Below, in pieces: positions 31,220 through 31,706 of a DNA stretch of 31,706 nt. The notes beneath the pieces were generated by a model. It saw nothing but the letters and a program-made list of their open reading frames with translations, made no database searches and was not told the origin of the DNA. The stretch comes from Conidiobolus incongruus B7586 (taxonomy: Eukaryota > Entomophthoromycota > Entomophthoromycetes > Entomophthorales > Conidiobolaceae), in the NCBI GenBank assembly GCA_000697335.1, contig JNEM01008448.1, forward strand, positions 1 through 31,706, in the 5' to 3' direction. Numbering within the stretch: position 1 is the first letter of the stretch; every line of letters begins with the position of its first letter. Position numbers and translations under genes: made by a program.

Positions 31220-31233
31220 AGATCACGTGATCT
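31220..31233. promoter_or_regulatory. 14-bp palindrome with E-box CACGTG
   Basis: AGATCACGTGATCT is a perfect palindrome with the bHLH core CACGTG extended to RTCACGTGAY, the form preferred by Cbf1/USF-type factors. It lies about 360 bp upstream of the RPL31 ATG. Cbf1-type sites are known in promoters of ribosomal protein genes in some fungi; use here is inference. Confidence 0.5.
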
Positions 31234-31273
31234 CAAGAATAGTCAACAACAACATCAATTTCATTCCAAAACG

Positions 31274-31314
31274 ATTGGCTGAGAGCTGCCCAATTAATAC
31301 TGAGTCATAATTGG
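31274..31314. promoter_or_regulatory. Three CCAAT boxes around a TGAGTCA site
   Basis: ATTGG at 31274-31278, CCAAT at 31290-31294 and ATTGG at 31310-31314 flank TGAGTCA (31301-31307), the AP-1/Gcn4 consensus. A pyrimidine-rich stretch (TTTCCCTCTCTCTAACC) follows at about 31335-31351, as is common just ahead of transcription starts of highly expressed fungal genes. The cluster fits a strong RPL31 promoter. Confidence 0.45.
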
Positions 31315-31393
31315 TTACTGTTAGGTAGCCGAATTTCCCTCTCTCTAACCATCCCACTGTGGTTCTTTAATCTACTTTTCCACTAAGGATTCG

Positions 31394-31586
31394 GTAAGTA
31401 GAGCGTGCCAAAACAGCACTAAAGAACACAATACATCCATTCCTTCATCCAAGACTAACGAATTTTATTTTCATTTTTATGTACCGAATATACCAATAAC
31501 TACAATATACACCAAAAACTAAATACAAAAACATATTATCAAAATTATGATCAATCTCTAATTCAACAATCAAATTTAAATTACAG
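31394..31586 (+). other. RPL31: Probable intron in the RPL31 5' leader (193 nt)
   Basis: A consensus donor GTAAGT at 31394-31399 and an acceptor TTACAG ending at 31586, three bases before the ATG, bracket an AT-rich segment whose composition differs sharply from the flanks. Leader introns close to the ATG are frequent in ribosomal protein genes. Not tested by transcripts. Confidence 0.45.
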
Positions 31587-31588
31587 AA

Positions 31589-31706
31589 ATGGCCAAAGAA
31601 AAGGGTACCAAGCGCTCTACTCTCTCCGACGTTATCACTCGTGAATACACCATTCACTTGTACAAGAAGACCGTTGGCAGCACTTTCAAGAAGCGTGCTC
31701 CCACCG
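31589..31706 (+). CDS. RPL31: 60S ribosomal protein eL31, N-terminal part (runs off the right edge)
   Basis: The frame starts ATG GCC AAA GAA and gives [20 protein letters not shown], then [19 protein letters not shown], cut by the window edge after 39 codons. [12 protein letters not shown] and FKKRAP are the conserved N-terminal features of eL31. The codons are strongly biased to C-ending forms (ACC, ATC, AAG, TTC, GCC), as expected of a highly expressed gene and unlike most of this AT-rich window. eL31 sits near the peptide exit tunnel of the large subunit. The protein is normally about 115-125 aa, so roughly two thirds lie outside. Confidence 0.95.
   Translation, partial: MAKEKGTKRSTLSDVITREYTIHLYKKTVGSTFKKRAPT

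Larger units (their letters stand above)
29940..31588. other. Intergenic region: IMP4 promoter, then a G+C-richer island leading to RPL31
   Basis: From 29940 to about 30640 the DNA is AT-rich and empty. From about 30650 to 31440 it is less AT-rich and clearly more structured. The first part (30660-30900) has short open frames on both strands (for example MKLCQLPLRSANKELKNSPR from 30697) but no recognisable protein. Repeated AGCTAACCA occurs at about 30831 and 30853. Several perfect inverted repeats follow up to 31233. The right part (31220-31440) looks like the RPL31 promoter. The whole island may be regulatory DNA, or a decayed gene followed by a promoter. Confidence 0.4.

Overview
The window looks like nuclear DNA of a very AT-rich, intron-rich fungus. 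Compact genes with many short introns (most about 50 nt, GT-AG) are separated by long, nearly featureless AT-rich spacers. Fungal-type proteins are recognisable: an MDL1-type mitochondrial ABC transporter, a proteinase K-type subtilase, a PFA4-type DHHC acyltransferase, a short HP1, IMP4, SNRNP27 and eL31. A large protein joining a four-helix-bundle/pseudokinase module to Sel1 repeats, together with the base composition, points to an early-diverging lineage. Glomeromycotina-like Mucoromycota is my best guess; this is inference, not proof.

Layout. 1-112 (-): N-terminus of an unidentified protein, with a GATA-motif cluster behind it. 1173-3714 (-): MDL1-like half ABC transporter, 8 exons, 719 aa. 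5107-6392 (-): secreted subtilase, 3 exons, 388 aa. 6833-7141 (-): possible small orphan gene. 7445-8555 (-): trihelix Myb/SANT-like DNA-binding protein, 4 exons, 316 aa. 8556-18272: a gene-poor 10 kb stretch holding three tandem members of an unrecognised intronless family (a decayed copy at 10830, an intact 343-aa copy at 14102, and a copy at 16550 broken only near its 5' end), plus smaller relics. 18273-19281 (+): SNRNP27, 7 exons, 228 aa. 21437-23803 (+): MLKL-like pseudokinase-Sel1 protein, 788 aa, one exon. 24875-25575 (-): HP1, 5 exons, 164 aa, divergent from 25852-27442 (+): PFA4-like palmitoyltransferase, 6 exons, 438 aa. 28430-28501: tRNA-Cys(GCA). 28845-29939 (-): IMP4, 5 exons, 286 aa, whose first exon is only the ATG. 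31589-31706 (+): start of RPL31, behind a promoter-like region with an E-box palindrome, CCAAT boxes, an AP-1/Gcn4-type site and a probable 5'-leader intron.

The housekeeping genes do not form a pathway; ribosome biogenesis (IMP4, RPL31), splicing (SNRNP27), chromatin (HP1) and membrane or secretory functions are simply neighbours. The two most interesting items are the MLKL-like pseudokinase-Sel1 protein, a candidate cell-death or signalling component, and the tandem orphan family, which shows a sharp gene-conversion-like block of near identity, decay at both ends of the array and a cysteine-rich CaaX-like tail in only one member. Exon structures were worked out by hand from splice signals, frame continuity and family similarity. 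They add up to uninterrupted reading frames but are not backed by transcripts.
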